64,000 nt of DNA from Cloeon dipterum (GCF_949628265.1 NC_088787.1:6810501-6874500), one strand, 5' to 3'. Shown: positions 1 through 11,515, counted from the first letter of the stretch. Notes: generated from the letters alone by a model not told the origin. Numbers and translations are program-made.

Positions 1-425
1 TGTGAATCAGAATTTAATTTGTATTTGATTTATTACTGTATAAAACCAATCAAATATTTTATAAAATGAACACCCTAATTTAATTAACCTGGAATAAATG
101 CACTTCCCCTTAATAACTTGATTCGATGACTGTCAAATGAAACAATTTGATGCTGTAGAAGAGCAGAGAATCTCAACATAATATCAAGCATGTATAATTA
201 GAATAGACAAAACACGTATTGGGTATTCGCATTCATATTTATTATACTGTAGATTGTATAATTATGTTCACGTCTGCTAAGAGAAAATATTAAAATAATC
301 TAATTAAAAAATTAATGAGATTTTAATATGTTTTTATGGTATTGTTGCCGCGCACCGTACGTCATAAAATTAAAATGTTCTTAAAAAAATAAATATTTAA
401 AAATTTCCGCCATAAAAATGCAGAT
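1..425. other. AT-rich sequence downstream of TAZ-A
   Basis: No gene is visible. The stretch is the 3' flank of TAZ-A and matches the flank of TAZ-B at about 3,129-3,590, so it belongs to the A/B tandem duplication. Confidence 0.5.
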
Positions 426-2535
426 TTAGAAATGCTGATGTTTTTTCTTCAAAAAATCGTTGATGCTTATATAAGAAATCTGTTCACCAGGTGACACTAA
501 TGGACATAAAGGACATAAAGCATCCTTGCATTCCCTCCAGTGATAAAATAATCGGCGAGTAGCCGGACAAAAAGGCTTTTCACAGGATTTGCCTTTCTCA
601 CAAATTTTCATGTGGCCGAAATTAATTTTCATGATGTTGCAGGCCGGGTGGGTGCACTAGAGAATCCAAATGAAAAAAAAAATACCACTGCGCTCGCGTT
701 CTAAGTTTTATAGTTACCATCTGTAGAGCTGTTTCAGTTCTTTGGCAATAGCTCAAATAGCCAATCAGTGTAAACGCCAGTTGCTGGTTTACGCGAGAAA
801 TAGTTATTCCATCATTTTCTGAGCCCAGAATCAAGTCCAAGAAACCTTTCTTGCTTAGGATTTCAATCATGCAGAAATCCTTGCAACTGTTTCGTATTGC
901 TGAAATGTAAGATTTTTTCTGATAAATTATTTTTGCTATGAAAATAAACCTTGACAGAGGGTGTTTCCAGGAGAGATTTGAGATTTTTCGACTGCACATC
1001 GTGGCAAAGTCGAGAAATCTTTCAGAATATTTGCAATTTGATCCTGTGGAAGCCACCATGGCGCTCAGAAACGATAGTTTATTGGGGTTTCATGACCACC
1101 CTGATGCTTTCAAAGGGTCAACTTGCACATATTCTGAAAGATCTTGACATGGCTGTTCGAACGGTGTGCAGATCTTGCAGAATAAACCAATACAGAGCCC
1201 GTCAACACATTTGTCGCTCGAGGGCTGCTACCTTCTGATGTTAACTAAAACTTCACACACTTGCGAGGGTACTTTAAGTTTGTAAACTATTTGTGATACA
1301 ACATTTATTATTTGATCGTGAATTTAAGTTAAAAAACCAAAAAGGAAACACCCGACAGTTCCATCCCTCCACCAATTAAATTTAATTTGACTTTTAGCGT
1401 TATAATGGGATAAAAAAAAATCGTTGAGTGCATGGAAATTTATTTTGTTTTTACCATTTCTCTCTTCAATGGTGCATTGGCTGTACATCCTCTTCGTTAT
1501 CTCAAGGTTTAATTCAAACTGCGCAAAATGAAACAATTAATGAATTATTCGATCCAGTCTCCAAATTAGAATGTGCTTACACAGTGGTGCCAGAATTTGT
1601 GTAATTCAAAAGTGGCATAATCTTTCGCCTCTTGATGAAACTCCCAGAATTGGCAATCGTAAAGGGAGTTTAGCGTTTCGTCATTCATAGGCTGATTGGG
1701 ATGCGGGATGGAAATGACATTAGTCGAGGATAAAGCCCTTGAATTGTCTTGAGGAACCGCAACAGCTCCACAGTCAAGCGAGCTGTCCGCTTCTTTTAAA
1801 ACACTTGTCGGCGCATTTGGTTTTTGTGTCGACTCAGTTGCCTCAGCTGTGACAAAAAAATTGTCAAAACTTTAATTATAAAATCAGAATTGTGAATTTT
1901 TGACAATTTCTTGATCAAAAATATATAAATATTTAAACTAATTTATTAAAAATAAATTGTTGGAGTTTTATGGTTTGTTTTAGACTGCCTCCAAGCCTAT
2001 TCAGGTACACTTAAATATCTAGTATTTTGAAAATTAATATGGAATTTTCTGGAACAATTCCCTAATTTGTTCTGAGGCAGTTTTTCAGCAACATTTGGCA
2101 TTTTTGTCAACTGCCAATCGCAATTTTGCTATTTACAAATTTTAAAAATAAAATCAGGCATACTTTCCGAGTTGTATTTCCTCAAAGGCGAGCAAACGGG
2201 ACAGTTTCGTTCAGTACATTCGTGCCAGTGCTTTAAAATTTGTTTGGAAGACGCGCAAAGGGACGCCTGACAAGATCTGCCTTCTAAGCACATGATCATG
2301 TGATTCACAAGGCTTTTCACCTTACAGCAATCCGGGAAGGGACACTAAAAAATATGAATTATTTAATGAGTTGAAGATAAAAATCTGTAAAAATCAGTCT
2401 CACCTCTTGTTGGGGGCAATTTTGGGCATGTAGCAAACAAAATAGGTGCTGTATAACCTGCCTAGTAACCTCGTCATTGCTGTAATTTGGGCTTTGCTGG
2501 GGCTCCTCCAATCTTGGGATTTTGGGGGCACTCAT
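426..2535 (-). CDS. TAZ-A: double TAZ-type zinc finger protein, six coding exons, 351 aa
   Basis: Exons in transcript order on the minus strand: 2535-2404, 2344-2164, 1846-1581, 1518-1455, 899-718, 656-426; all introns are GT-AG with phases 0,1,0,1,0. Residues 1-44 hold the first helix with LLHAQNC. Exon 2 has the zinc ligands of a CBP TAZ1 domain: CPFPDC, HMIMC, SC, LC, then HWHECTERNCPVC. Exon 3 is a 89-residue linker rich in Ser, Asp and Gln. Exon 4 is a short helix (FELNLEITKRMYSQC). Exons 5 and 6 are a second TAZ-like domain with CTHPAC, HMKIC, SC, FC, HWRECKDALCPLC. The ATG was chosen because it begins the exon that carries the conserved helix. By family analogy it is a nuclear protein-binding module; no catalytic domain is present. 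It is the tandem sister of TAZ-B. Function is inferred from TAZ1 similarity only. Confidence 0.78.
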
Positions 2536-3654
2536 CTTCTCGGCAATCTAATAGTATAATTATTGGATTAGTGCGTGTGCTCACAAAAATTAGATCTCAA
2601 ATTAGAGCCCGACTTTAAACACCATAATATTATCGATTTTTTTTTAACAAATATTTTTCTTTTCAACAAGAAAGAAATACTGTCGTCTGCTAAATTAAGG
2701 TGGCAATTCCATGAATGTCATTTTGTAAAGCAGCAATCAATTAAAAAATTAAAACTTGCCTTTTTGTTGAGCAATGCACAATTTTTCCGCTACCGCAAGA
2801 CGCAATTCTCTCTAAATGTTTGCTCTCGTATTCTTGACGTAGTTTAAAAATTTCTGACATTCATAAAATACTTTTGGCGAGGATTGTTGGCCCCCATTAA
2901 TAATAATAATAATACTTGCTTAACACGGAGACTAGAAATTTTTAATTTCTTATTCGGAATCCTGAATATTTTACTAAGTCACCCTGCTTAAAGTATTAAT
3001 TAACATGTGCCATCTAATAATGTTAAAGAGCTATTATTTATCTGTTAATTTTATTACGTAAAAGTATTTTAATACTTAGTTGAAAGCAATAGGACAGTTT
3101 GTTACAAGGATGCAATCACTGAAATAAAATGTCTGAATCAGAATTTAATTTGTGTTTGATTTTTTACCGCATAAAACCAATCAAATGTTTTATAAAATGA
3201 ACACCCTAATTTCATTAAACTGGAATAAATGCACTTCCCCTTAATAACTTGATTTGACTATCAAATTTAATTTGTTAGCTGAACACTAATGTGAGTAAAG
3301 AGACAATTTGATGCTGTAGAAGGGCAGAGATCGAATACCAACACATCAAGCATGTATAATTAGAATAGACAAAAAACACGTATTGGGTATTCGCATTCAT
3401 ATTTATTATACTGTAGATTGTATAATTATGTTCACATCCGCTAAGAGAAAAATTTAAAATTCTCTCATTAAAAAATTAATGAGATTTTAATATATTTTAT
3501 GGTATTGTTGTGCGTCATAAAATGAAAATGTTCTTAAAAAAAATAAATATTTAAAATTTTTCCGCCATAAAAAAGCAGATTTAAAAATGCTGATGTTTTT
3601 TTTTCTTCAAAAAATCGTTGATGCTTATATAAGAAATCTGTTCACAAGGTGATA
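2536..3654. other. Intergenic spacer between TAZ-A and TAZ-B
   Basis: This is the 5' flank of TAZ-A followed by the 3' flank of TAZ-B. It holds a short AAT microsatellite near 2,900. Positions 2,560-2,850 match 6,870-7,140, the other copy of the duplicated 5' flank. No RNA gene or other ORF with support is visible. Confidence 0.45.
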
Positions 3655-6600
3655 CTAATGGAATAAAGGACATAAAGCATGTTTGCATTGTTTCCAGTGA
3701 TAAAATAATCGGCGAGTAGCCGAACAAAAAGGATTTTCACAGGATTTGCCTTTCTCACAAATTTTCATGTGGTCGAAATTAATTTTCATGATGTTGCAGG
3801 CCGGGTGGGTGCACTAGAGAATAAAAATGTTTTAACACTGTGCTCATTCCAAGATTTATAGTTACCATCTGTTGAGCTGTTTCAGTTCTTTGGCAATAGT
3901 TATAGTTCAAATAGCCAATCAGTGTAAACGCCAGTTGCTGGTTTACAAGAGAAATAGTTATTCCATCATTTTCTGAGCCCAGAATCAAGTCCAAGAAACC
4001 TTTCTTGCTTAGGATTTCAATCATGCAGAAATCCTTGCAACTGTTTCGTATTGCTGAAAAGTAAGATTTTTCCGAATTATTTTTATTGTTTGCTATGAAA
4101 ATAAACCTTGACAGGGTGTTTCCAGGAGAGATTTGATATCTTCTGAGCAGTTATTTGCCAGATTGGAGGTCGATTGGACGCGATTTTTCAGCGTTGAAAT
4201 TTTTAGATGGCAGTCATATTTGCTTAAAGTGCTTGTTAATAGATGGTGAAATTCCAAATTTGAAGCTCGGGAATGGGGGCGTTCCCTATTTTTTCGGTAT
4301 CTCAAAAATACCCGAAAAACGAATTGTGTTAATGAATTCTAAACTGCAACTCTTGACTGCGTTGAGGTATCACCTTGAAATTTTCACTGCCCAACCTAGT
4401 TTTTGATCTTGAACAACCTTTGCATTTACAAAAAAATCGCAGGTCCAAGGTCAAGGTCACCTTTTGCGACCTTTTTTTGAAAATTAAAAATTAAGGGATG
4501 ATAGCCCCCTACGATTTTGTTGGGGTTCAGGGCTGAAATGTAGCCCGTGAAATTCTGCACAAGCACACCAAGTTTCATAGGTGCAATCGCGATAGTTTTG
4601 CTGCAATTCGAATTTGAAGTATGAAAAACTGCTCGAGGCCGCTTTACCGCGCATGCACTCAGAGCGGCGAGTTCGCCTTTCGTTCGTAAAGTTGATGTTT
4701 TTCGCATTTCACTTGCTAAGAAATACCAGGAGGGCTTAGGGTAGACCAAGGAAGTTTCAAATCGACCTTCAGGGTCGGTCCCTGACGTGACCCTGAGATA
4801 CAAAATTTCGAAAATTTCCGATTTCATCGAAATTGGTGTCTTTTCATAGGTTTTCACCGATTTACAGCTCAAATATACAGCCAAAACTGCGGAATAACAA
4901 TCCTGAAACCGGTTCTTGAAATAATTGTGGTAGCAATTAATACAGACGTGATGTGAGAAATGGTCAAAATTTTGAAATCTTAAATTTATGAAAATATACT
5001 TCTATTTTGCACACATGAAGTTCATAATGACCTGCGATTTTTTTGTAAATGCAAAGGTTGTTCAAGATCAAAAACTAGGTTGGGCAGTGAAAATTTCAAG
5101 GTGATACCTCAACGCAGTCAAGAGTTGCAGTTTAGAATTCATTAACACAATTCGTTTTTTGGGTATTTTTGAGATACCGAAAAAATAGGGAACGCCCCCA
5201 TTCCCGAGCTTCAAATTTGGAATTTCACCATCTATTAACAAGCACTTTAAGCAAATATGACTGCCATCTAAAAATTTCAACGCTGAAAAATCGCGTTCAA
5301 TCGACCTCCAATCTCGCAAATAACTGCTCTTCTGCATTTTTTCGACCGCACATCGTGGCAAAGTCGAGAAATCTTTCAGGATATTTGCAATTTGATCCTC
5401 TGGAAGCCACCATGGCGCTCAGAAACGATAGTTTATTGGGGTTTCCTGACCACCCTGATGCTTTCAAAGGGTCAACTTGCACATATTCTGAAAGATCTTG
5501 ACTTGGCCGTTTGAACGGTGTGCAGATCTTGCAGAATAAACCAATACAGAGCCCGTCAACACATTTGTCGCTCGAGGGCTGCTACCTTCTGATGTTAACT
5601 AAAACTTCACACACTTTGCGAGGGTACTTTAAGTGTGTAAACTATTTGTGATATAACATTTATTATTTGATCGTGAATTTAAGTTAAAAAAAAGGAAACA
5701 CCCGACAGTTCCATCCCTTCACCAATTAAATTTAAATTGATTTTTATAGCGTTAATGCGATACAAAATCACTAAGTGCATGGAAATAGACAAAGCTAGGA
5801 AATTTATTTTGTTTTTACCATTTCTCTCTTCAATGGTGCATTGGCTGAACATCATCTTCGTTTTCTCATGGTTAAATTCAAACTGCGCAAAATGAAACAA
5901 TTAATGAATTATTCGAACCAGTCTCCAAATTAGAAAGTGCTTACACAGTGGTGCCAGAATCCGTGTAATTCAAAAGTGGCAGAATCTTTTGCCTCATTCA
6001 TAGGCTGCTTGTGATGCGGGATGGAAATGACATTGGTCGAGGATAAAGCCCTTGAATTGTCTTGAGGAACCGCACCAGCTCCACAGTCAAGCGAACTGTC
6101 CGCTTCTTTTAAAACACTTGTCGGCGCATTTGGTCTTTGTGTCGACTCAGTTGCCTCAGCTGTGACAAAAAATTCAAATTTTTAATTATAAAATCAGAGC
6201 TGTGAATTTTTGACAATTTCTTGATCAAAAATAGATTGAAACTAATTAATTAAAAAATAAATTGTTGGAGTTTTATGGTTGGTTTTAAACTGCCTCCAAG
6301 CCTATTCAGGTACTCTTAAATGTCTAGTATTTTGAAAATTAATATGGCATTTTCTGGAACAATTCCCTAATTTGTTCTGAGGCAGTTTTTCAGCAACATT
6401 TGGCATTTTTGTCAACTGATAATCGCAATTTTGTTATTTACAAATTTTAAAAATAAAATCATAGGCATACTCTCCGAGTTGTCTTTCCTGAAAGGCGAGC
6501 AAAATGGGCAGTCTTGTTGAGTACATTCGTGCCAGTGCTTTAAAATGTTTTTGGATGACAAGCAAAGAGACGTCTGACAAGATTTTCCTTCGAAGCACAT

Positions 6601-6824
6601 GGCAATGTGCTTGATAATATTTTTCACCCTCCAGCAGCCCGGGTAGGGACACTAAAATAATAATTATTTAATGAGTTCAAGATAAAAATCTGTCTCACCT
6701 CTTGGTGGCAATTTTGGGCATGTAGCAAACTAAATAGGTGCTGCCTAATCTGCTTGATAACCTCTTCATTACTGTAATTTGGGCTTTGGGGCTCCTCCAA
6801 TCTTGGAATTTTGGGGGCACTCAT
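3655..6824 (-). CDS. TAZ-B: double TAZ-type protein with truncated last zinc site, 310 aa
   Basis: Exons on the minus strand: 6824-6699, 6651-6471, 6159-5945, 5882-5819, 4053-3866, 3813-3655; phases match TAZ-A. TAZ1 shows LLHAQNC, CPYPGC, HIAMC, SC, LC, HWHECTQQDCPFC. Exon 3 has an in-frame deletion of 17 codons relative to TAZ-A. Exon 5 has two extra codons (YLNYNYCQRT). In exon 6 one base is missing compared with TAZ-A just before the final cysteine, so the protein ends HALCPLFH and loses the last ligand of zinc site 3 of the second domain. Intron 4 contains a 1.2 kb inverted-repeat element. Exons 1-2 and intron 1 are almost identical to TAZ-C rather than to TAZ-A. It could be a functional gene with a weakened C-terminal domain or a gene beginning to decay. 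Confidence 0.72.
4145..5329. mobile_element. 1.2 kb DNA-transposon-like element with about 300 bp terminal inverted repeats
   Basis: The outer 300 bp at the left (from GAGCAGTTATTTG) are repeated in reverse complement at the right end (to CAAATAACTGCTC). The element interrupts intron 4 of TAZ-B at a place that is continuous in the same intron of TAZ-A. A direct TTCT flanks both sides (4,141-4,144 and 5,330-5,333), compatible with a 4 bp target duplication. No transposase is recognisable; an open frame on the minus strand at 4,426-4,884 resembles no family I know. It is probably a non-autonomous or fold-back element. Confidence 0.72.
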
Positions 6825-7311
6825 CTTCTTGACAATCTAATAGTATACTTATTGGATTAGTGTGTCTGCTCACAAAAATTAGATCTCAAATTAGAGCCCA
6901 GAACTTTAAACACCATAATATTATCGTTTTTTAACAAATATGTTTCTTTTTAACAAGAAAGAAATACTGTCGTCTGCTAAATTAAGGTGGCAATTCCATG
7001 AATGTCATTTTGTAAAGCAGCAATCAATTAAAAAATTAAAACTTGCCTATTTGTTGAGCAATGCACAATTTTTCCGCTACCGCAAGACGCAATTCTCTCT
7101 AAATGCTCGCTCTCGTATTCTTGACGTAGTTTAAAAATTTTTGGCATTCATAAGATACTCTAGATACGAATTTTTGCTCCTTACAACAAGGATACTATCT
7201 ACCACCAAAGAAGACGGATGCCAGCCGTTTCAAACACAAAATAAAAACGATTTTATTCGTTTTTTTGGTCGTTTTTAGTTCTGATCTTTTATTATACAGG
7301 TCACAAACGTG
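6825..7311. promoter_or_regulatory. Shared upstream region between divergent TAZ-B and TAZ-C
   Basis: The two genes start 488 bp apart on opposite strands. The left part repeats the flank of TAZ-A. A possible splice acceptor (TTATACAG) lies 12 bp before the TAZ-C ATG, which would imply a non-coding leader exon for TAZ-C. No clear TATA box was identified. Confidence 0.35.
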
Positions 7312-9188
7312 ATGAGTAGCTCCCCTAAAATTCCTAGAGTGGAGGAGCCCCAAAGCCCAAATTACAGTAATGAAGAGGTTATCAAGCAGATTAGGCAGCA
7401 CCTATTTTGTTTGCTACATGCCCAAAATTGCCACCAAGAGGTGAGACAGATTTTTATCTTGAACTCATTAAATAATTATTATTTTAGTGTCCCTACCCGG
7501 ACTGCTGGAAGGTGAAAAATATTATCAAGCACATTGCCATGTGCTTCGAAGGAAAATCTTGTCAGACGTCTCTTTGCTTGTCATCCAAAAACATTTTAAA
7601 GCACTACTGGCAAGAATGTACTCAACAAGACTGTCCAGTTTGCTCGCCTTTTAGGAAAGACAACTCGGAAAGTAAGCTTGATTTTATTTCTTGAAAACAA
7701 AAATAGTGCATAAAATATTGTGATTTTTAAAGATGTGGCAGATCGGTCGGCACAAAAGCCAAATTCCAGCAGTGTTGAGGAGACGCTGCAAGCCACTGTA
7801 GACCCTCAGGACTCAACCCTGGACAAACCAGGGGCTTCCACAGCAGGAGAGGGAGCGACTGGAGACACTGGAGCATCGTCTAACGTCAAAGATCCGGTCC
7901 AGCCTTCGAGCACTGCCAGCACTGACGGCTTTAGTATTTTTGATTATGCTCTAGATGAGGACCCCAATATTGGTACCAGATGCAAATTACCTGATTTACA
8001 TAGAATCTGGCACAAATCTGTAAGCGCACTATCGATATTATTGCAGAATTTGATGTTGATTATTTATTTCACAGTTTAAAGAGTACCATTTAGAAGCAAG
8101 GAAAATTTACAAAATGAAAAATCAGCCTGGTAAGCGTACCTCAGTATCTTATCATCCCCCTTGGTGTAATCTAAATCATATAAAGCGTGCTTTAAATTTC
8201 TCACGCCGAACCAAAGTCTATATATTGGTCAAAGGCATCTTTGTAAATCTCGGTTTCTAATTAAATTTTTAGAAACTCAGGATTTGGGAATTTTAAAATT
8301 TTTGCACAACTTTTGTGTTTAATTTAAGTGAATATTTCAAAAGTGGTGTAATTTTTAAGAAAATCCACTTCGAAACTGAAACAATACCGAATTTTTAGAC
8401 ATTTTTTCGTGTTTTAATTTTTAAAATATGTTATCAACTCCAAATCTTGGGTTCTTACCATTCAGAATTTAAAAAACGGACCAGTTGAAGTGTTTAGGGG
8501 CTGTTCACCCCGTCCCTTTCAACCCCCTGCTATGAATTTTTATTGCAAAAATTATGTATTATACTTAAAGCGCGCTCAAAAATTTTTAATTATCCAAAAT
8601 TCACTCTAAATTACCACCCCCTACCTTATTTCGAATCTAAAACCAAAACAACTCTCCGAATTTTAAAATAAATTTAATATAAAGCGATTTATGTGTCCAT
8701 ATTAAATAATAGTTTGATGCATCACGCATAAAATTATAATTTTTCAGCAGGAGTATACGATCCATCATGCGTGATAGAAACCTTAAGAAAGAGTGATGCC
8801 CTGAACACGATCTTTGGTCGAGGTAATTGTTTAGGATTGAGTAGTTTAAACCAGCAACTGGTGTTGGCACTAATTAGCTATTTGTGCTATCGCCGAGGGA
8901 CTGAAACCCAGCAGGTAAAAGAGACCTTACAATTATTAGGATTACTTGAAGAGCATAATTATTATGACGAATCTGTTTTTTTTTCTCTTTAAGTGCACCC
9001 ACACGAGCTGCATATTGAATAAAATTAATTTGAGGCACGTGGATAGGTGTGAGGACGGCAAATCGTGTACCAAACCCCACTGCCGGGCAACTCGCGATTT
9101 AATTGAGCACTGGAAGCGATGCTTGGATTCAAACTGCCCTGTGTGTCTGTTTGTCAAGAAGATCAATATGCAATTAAAAGACTGTTAA
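7312..9188 (+). CDS. TAZ-C: double TAZ-type zinc finger protein, six coding exons, 337 aa
   Basis: Exons 7312-7440, 7488-7671, 7733-8019, 8075-8129, 8751-8914, 8994-9188, all GT-AG with the family phases. Residues 1-43 contain LLHAQNC. Exon 2 has CPYPDC, HIAMC, SC, LC and HYWQECTQQDCPVC, where one extra residue sits between the His and Cys of zinc site 3. Exon 3 is a 96-residue Ser/Thr/Asp-rich linker ending RIWHKS. Exon 4 (FKEYHLEARKIYKM) faintly recalls the last helix of the CBP KIX domain. Exon 5 begins at a NAGNAG acceptor, so 8748 is an alternative start. The second domain in exon 6 has CTHTSC, HVDRC, SC, HC, HWKRCLDSNCPVC. It is divergent from TAZ-B. Role is inferred as protein-protein binding in transcription. 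Confidence 0.8.
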
Positions 9189-9519
9189 AAAACACTTTCA
9201 AATTTGTACCTTAAAAAGAAATACGATTACAAAAACACGATGCTTTTTAATCTATTCCATGATAAAAAAAAATGTTGCTCTGCCAACAATTTTTTATTAC
9301 GTTTTATAATTTAAATTTTGATTTTGTTGAAAAATATTAAAAAAAAATCACAAAGAAACTTTAGCCTTTGGCTGGTCTTATGACAAGGCAGGATTAACAA
9401 TTTTTATTCTGAATTAAAGAAATTAATTCGAATTTTCTTTTAATTAAAATAATGTTGCATATTTTTTAAATTGAGGAATTCATCATATTTATATCAAGAG
9501 ATTTTAAAACTTTAAAGAA
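9189..9519. other. Spacer after TAZ-C
   Basis: AT-rich sequence with long A and T runs; no feature is visible apart from the 3' flank of TAZ-C. Confidence 0.4.
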
Positions 9520-9659
9520 AAAAATTCTTCCCATCCAACGCCTGGCGGGAGAGTAACAAACACGTACGCATTTGGTTAATGAGCCGCAGTCAAGGGCTGC
9601 GCTGACAATGAGAGCAGATTGAGACAGCGATTCGAGACAACGCGACCTGCCAGATTGAG
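9520..9659 (+). promoter_or_regulatory. Leader/promoter module of TAZ-D
   Basis: A GC-richer block with CCCATCCAACGC, GAGCCGCAGT (9,581-9,590) and a putative donor CAGATTGAG|GTAAAT at 9,659/9,660. The same ending occurs upstream of TAZ-E, and the GCCRCAGT core recurs upstream of several other genes in the cluster. It is read as a non-coding first exon with its core promoter. Confidence 0.5.
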
Positions 9660-10123
9660 GTAAATCGGTCAGATTTTCAGCCTTTGAGGTCACACAAGTT
9701 ACTTTTTTTATAAAAGAAGCGAATAGAAAATTCCCAAGGAGGAATGACGCGCGTTTTAAATTTTTTACAATGTTTAACCTGCGATGATTATTCATGCTGG
9801 CATGAAAATGTCAACAATTTGTTCTGTGAGCATATCCTGGATATGCAACACTGATCAACGAGGAGGGAATTTTTGAAATTCTAGAGTTTCTGAATATGTG
9901 ATTTTTCCCCCAAATGCGATAGATATTCTTATTCAGCTGACAGAGGTACTCGCTATTATTCTCTCTTCTGTAAATCTCGGTTTTTGCTGCGTGCAGCATT
10001 AAGAAAATATTTTTTTAATTGTTATTCAATATTTCAACACATATTTTTGGGCTTTTTCAGAGTAGGACACACACCATCTTGTATGTTTTCAGATAAAATC
10101 AGCGCCTTCGTCGTGGCCTTAAC

Positions 10124-10704
10124 ATGTTTCAATGTCAACTGATACAACCGAAATATGGCTTTGAAATTATTGAATCGCATAGGCGGCATTTGAAGGCTTT
10201 GCTGCACGCCAAAACATGCGGTCACCGACCTACTCAACTAGAAGGTCGATTCCGGCAGCTGGAGGTTGATTTTTGGTTTTAAACTATTCGTTAAATAAAA
10301 AAAAATCAAATATTTCAGTGTTCCTATCCAGACTGCAAGAGAATGAAGTATCTTTTGGACCACATGCTCATCTGCTGGGATGGCGAAGCATGCCAGACGC
10401 CTCTCTGCTCGGACTCTAAACAAATGTTATCGCACTGGACGCAATGTACCCAGGAGACCTACTGCCATTTGTGTTCGCCTTTACTGCAAATTAACCCGAT
10501 GAACCAGAACGGTACGTATCTTTGTACATTTTGACACATAAAATCACAATGTTATAAGCTGTAGAATTTCTGCCGAATATTGGAGAGAGCAGAGAAGCGC
10601 CTGAATACAGTCAGAAAGAGACTGTTGCCTCGACTATCTCTGCGGTGCAAATCACGACTGGTGCGTCCATCCAGCTACTCCAGTGTGGACCAGCCGGATT
10701 TTAA
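10124..10704 (+). CDS. TAZ-D: single-TAZ remnant gene, about 157 aa
   Basis: Exons 10124-10264, 10319-10511 and 10565-10704. The first encodes the helix LKALLHAKTC; the second has CSYPDC, HMLIC, AC, LC and HWTQCTQETYCHLC, with one extra residue between the first two cysteines of zinc site 3. The third exon starts in phase (EFLPNIGES) but meets a stop at 10,702-10,704. A different frame continues with a (Pro-Asp) repeat to about 10,783, which suggests a frameshift. An alternative is a GTGCGT donor at 10,661. No intact second TAZ domain follows, only remnants at 11,600-11,930. It may encode a single TAZ1 domain or be a pseudogene. Confidence 0.55.
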
Positions 10705-11129
10705 CTCTGTTCCCACTTTTCCTCATCCAGATCCAGATCCAGACCCAGACAGCCGAATCCAGCCTATTGAAAACGTGGGTTGAGACGTTTCATTTTATTT
10801 CGAAAAGCAATTTATTATTCTTGGCATGGCGGGTCTTCAATTTAAATTTGGTGGAGGTGTTGCCCTAGTGGTCTCGTGTTTAACCTCAGAATGTTATTTC
10901 AAAAATTGGCATTTTTTTGCCAATTTTTATTCAGTAGACCAACTTCGAAGATCACTAAAATCGGGCCAAAAATTAAAATTATCCTGCACTCTGAATTCTA
11001 TAAAGAATTAAAAATACAAAATATTCAAAATATGGTCTACATAATTTGAAACAAATATAAAAACATTGCAAAACACAGCTTTATTTGCTATCCATATTAT
11101 CGGGATTAATTTAAAAAAAAATTAATTTA

Positions 11130-11515
11130 ATATGTTAAAGACCGTCTTCGTTGATGAAGCTTCTGAGTATATATCAATCGATTCTTGAGGGTAGAATTAA
11201 GCAAAATGGATACTTTTCCGACTAAAAAGTGCAGCGCAACGTACGAAATTTTTTCCCGCCAAAACAATATGAATGTGAGAAGTGCGCATGCGTCAGAGCT
11301 GGTTTGGGAACTTTGCTGCGAGATAACCTGTACGAATGACTTCTTTGTCAGTTCCAGCCCGCTCTGACGCATGCGCACTTCTCACATTCATATTGTTTTG
11401 GCGGGAAAAAATTTCGCATGTCGCGCTAGGCTTTTTGGTCGGAAAAATTCGAATTTACCTAAGAATCGATTGGTGCGCTCAGAAACGTCGTCAAAGCAAA
11501 CACGGTCTTTTTAAT
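11130..11515. mobile_element. Fold-back (palindromic) element inside the TAZ-D locus
   Basis: The left arm (about 11,130-11,305) and right arm (about 11,350-11,515) are reverse complements, best seen in the perfect stretch around AAGTGCGCATGCGTCAGAGC, with only a short loop between them. No coding capacity is visible. It resembles a MITE. It lies between the intact TAZ1 exons of TAZ-D and the decayed remainder of that gene. Confidence 0.65.

Larger units (their letters stand above)
1..7140. repeat. Tandem duplication carrying TAZ-A and TAZ-B
   Basis: The sequence from 1 to about 3,100 is repeated from about 3,129 to about 7,140, genes and flanks included. The second copy is longer because of the inverted-repeat element at 4,145-5,329. 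Exons 3-6 of the two genes are nearly identical, whereas exons 1 and 2 differ much more. Confidence 0.8.

Noticed and set aside
622..1059. Long minus-strand open frame over exon 5 of TAZ-A
   Set aside because: It runs past the exon 5 donor and acceptor into intron sequence; only 718-899 is supported by family comparison.
4426..4884. Open frame of 152 codons on the minus strand inside the inverted-repeat element
   Set aside because: No recognisable transposase or other domain; it lies in non-coding arms and centre of a short element, so it is probably chance.
5169..5501. Plus-strand open frame across the right end of the element
   Set aside because: It reads across the element/intron junction and mirrors the left arm, so it is not a gene.
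8075..8129. Full KIX domain in TAZ genes
   Set aside because: Only one short helix resembles KIX; the first two KIX helices are not encoded anywhere in the linker.
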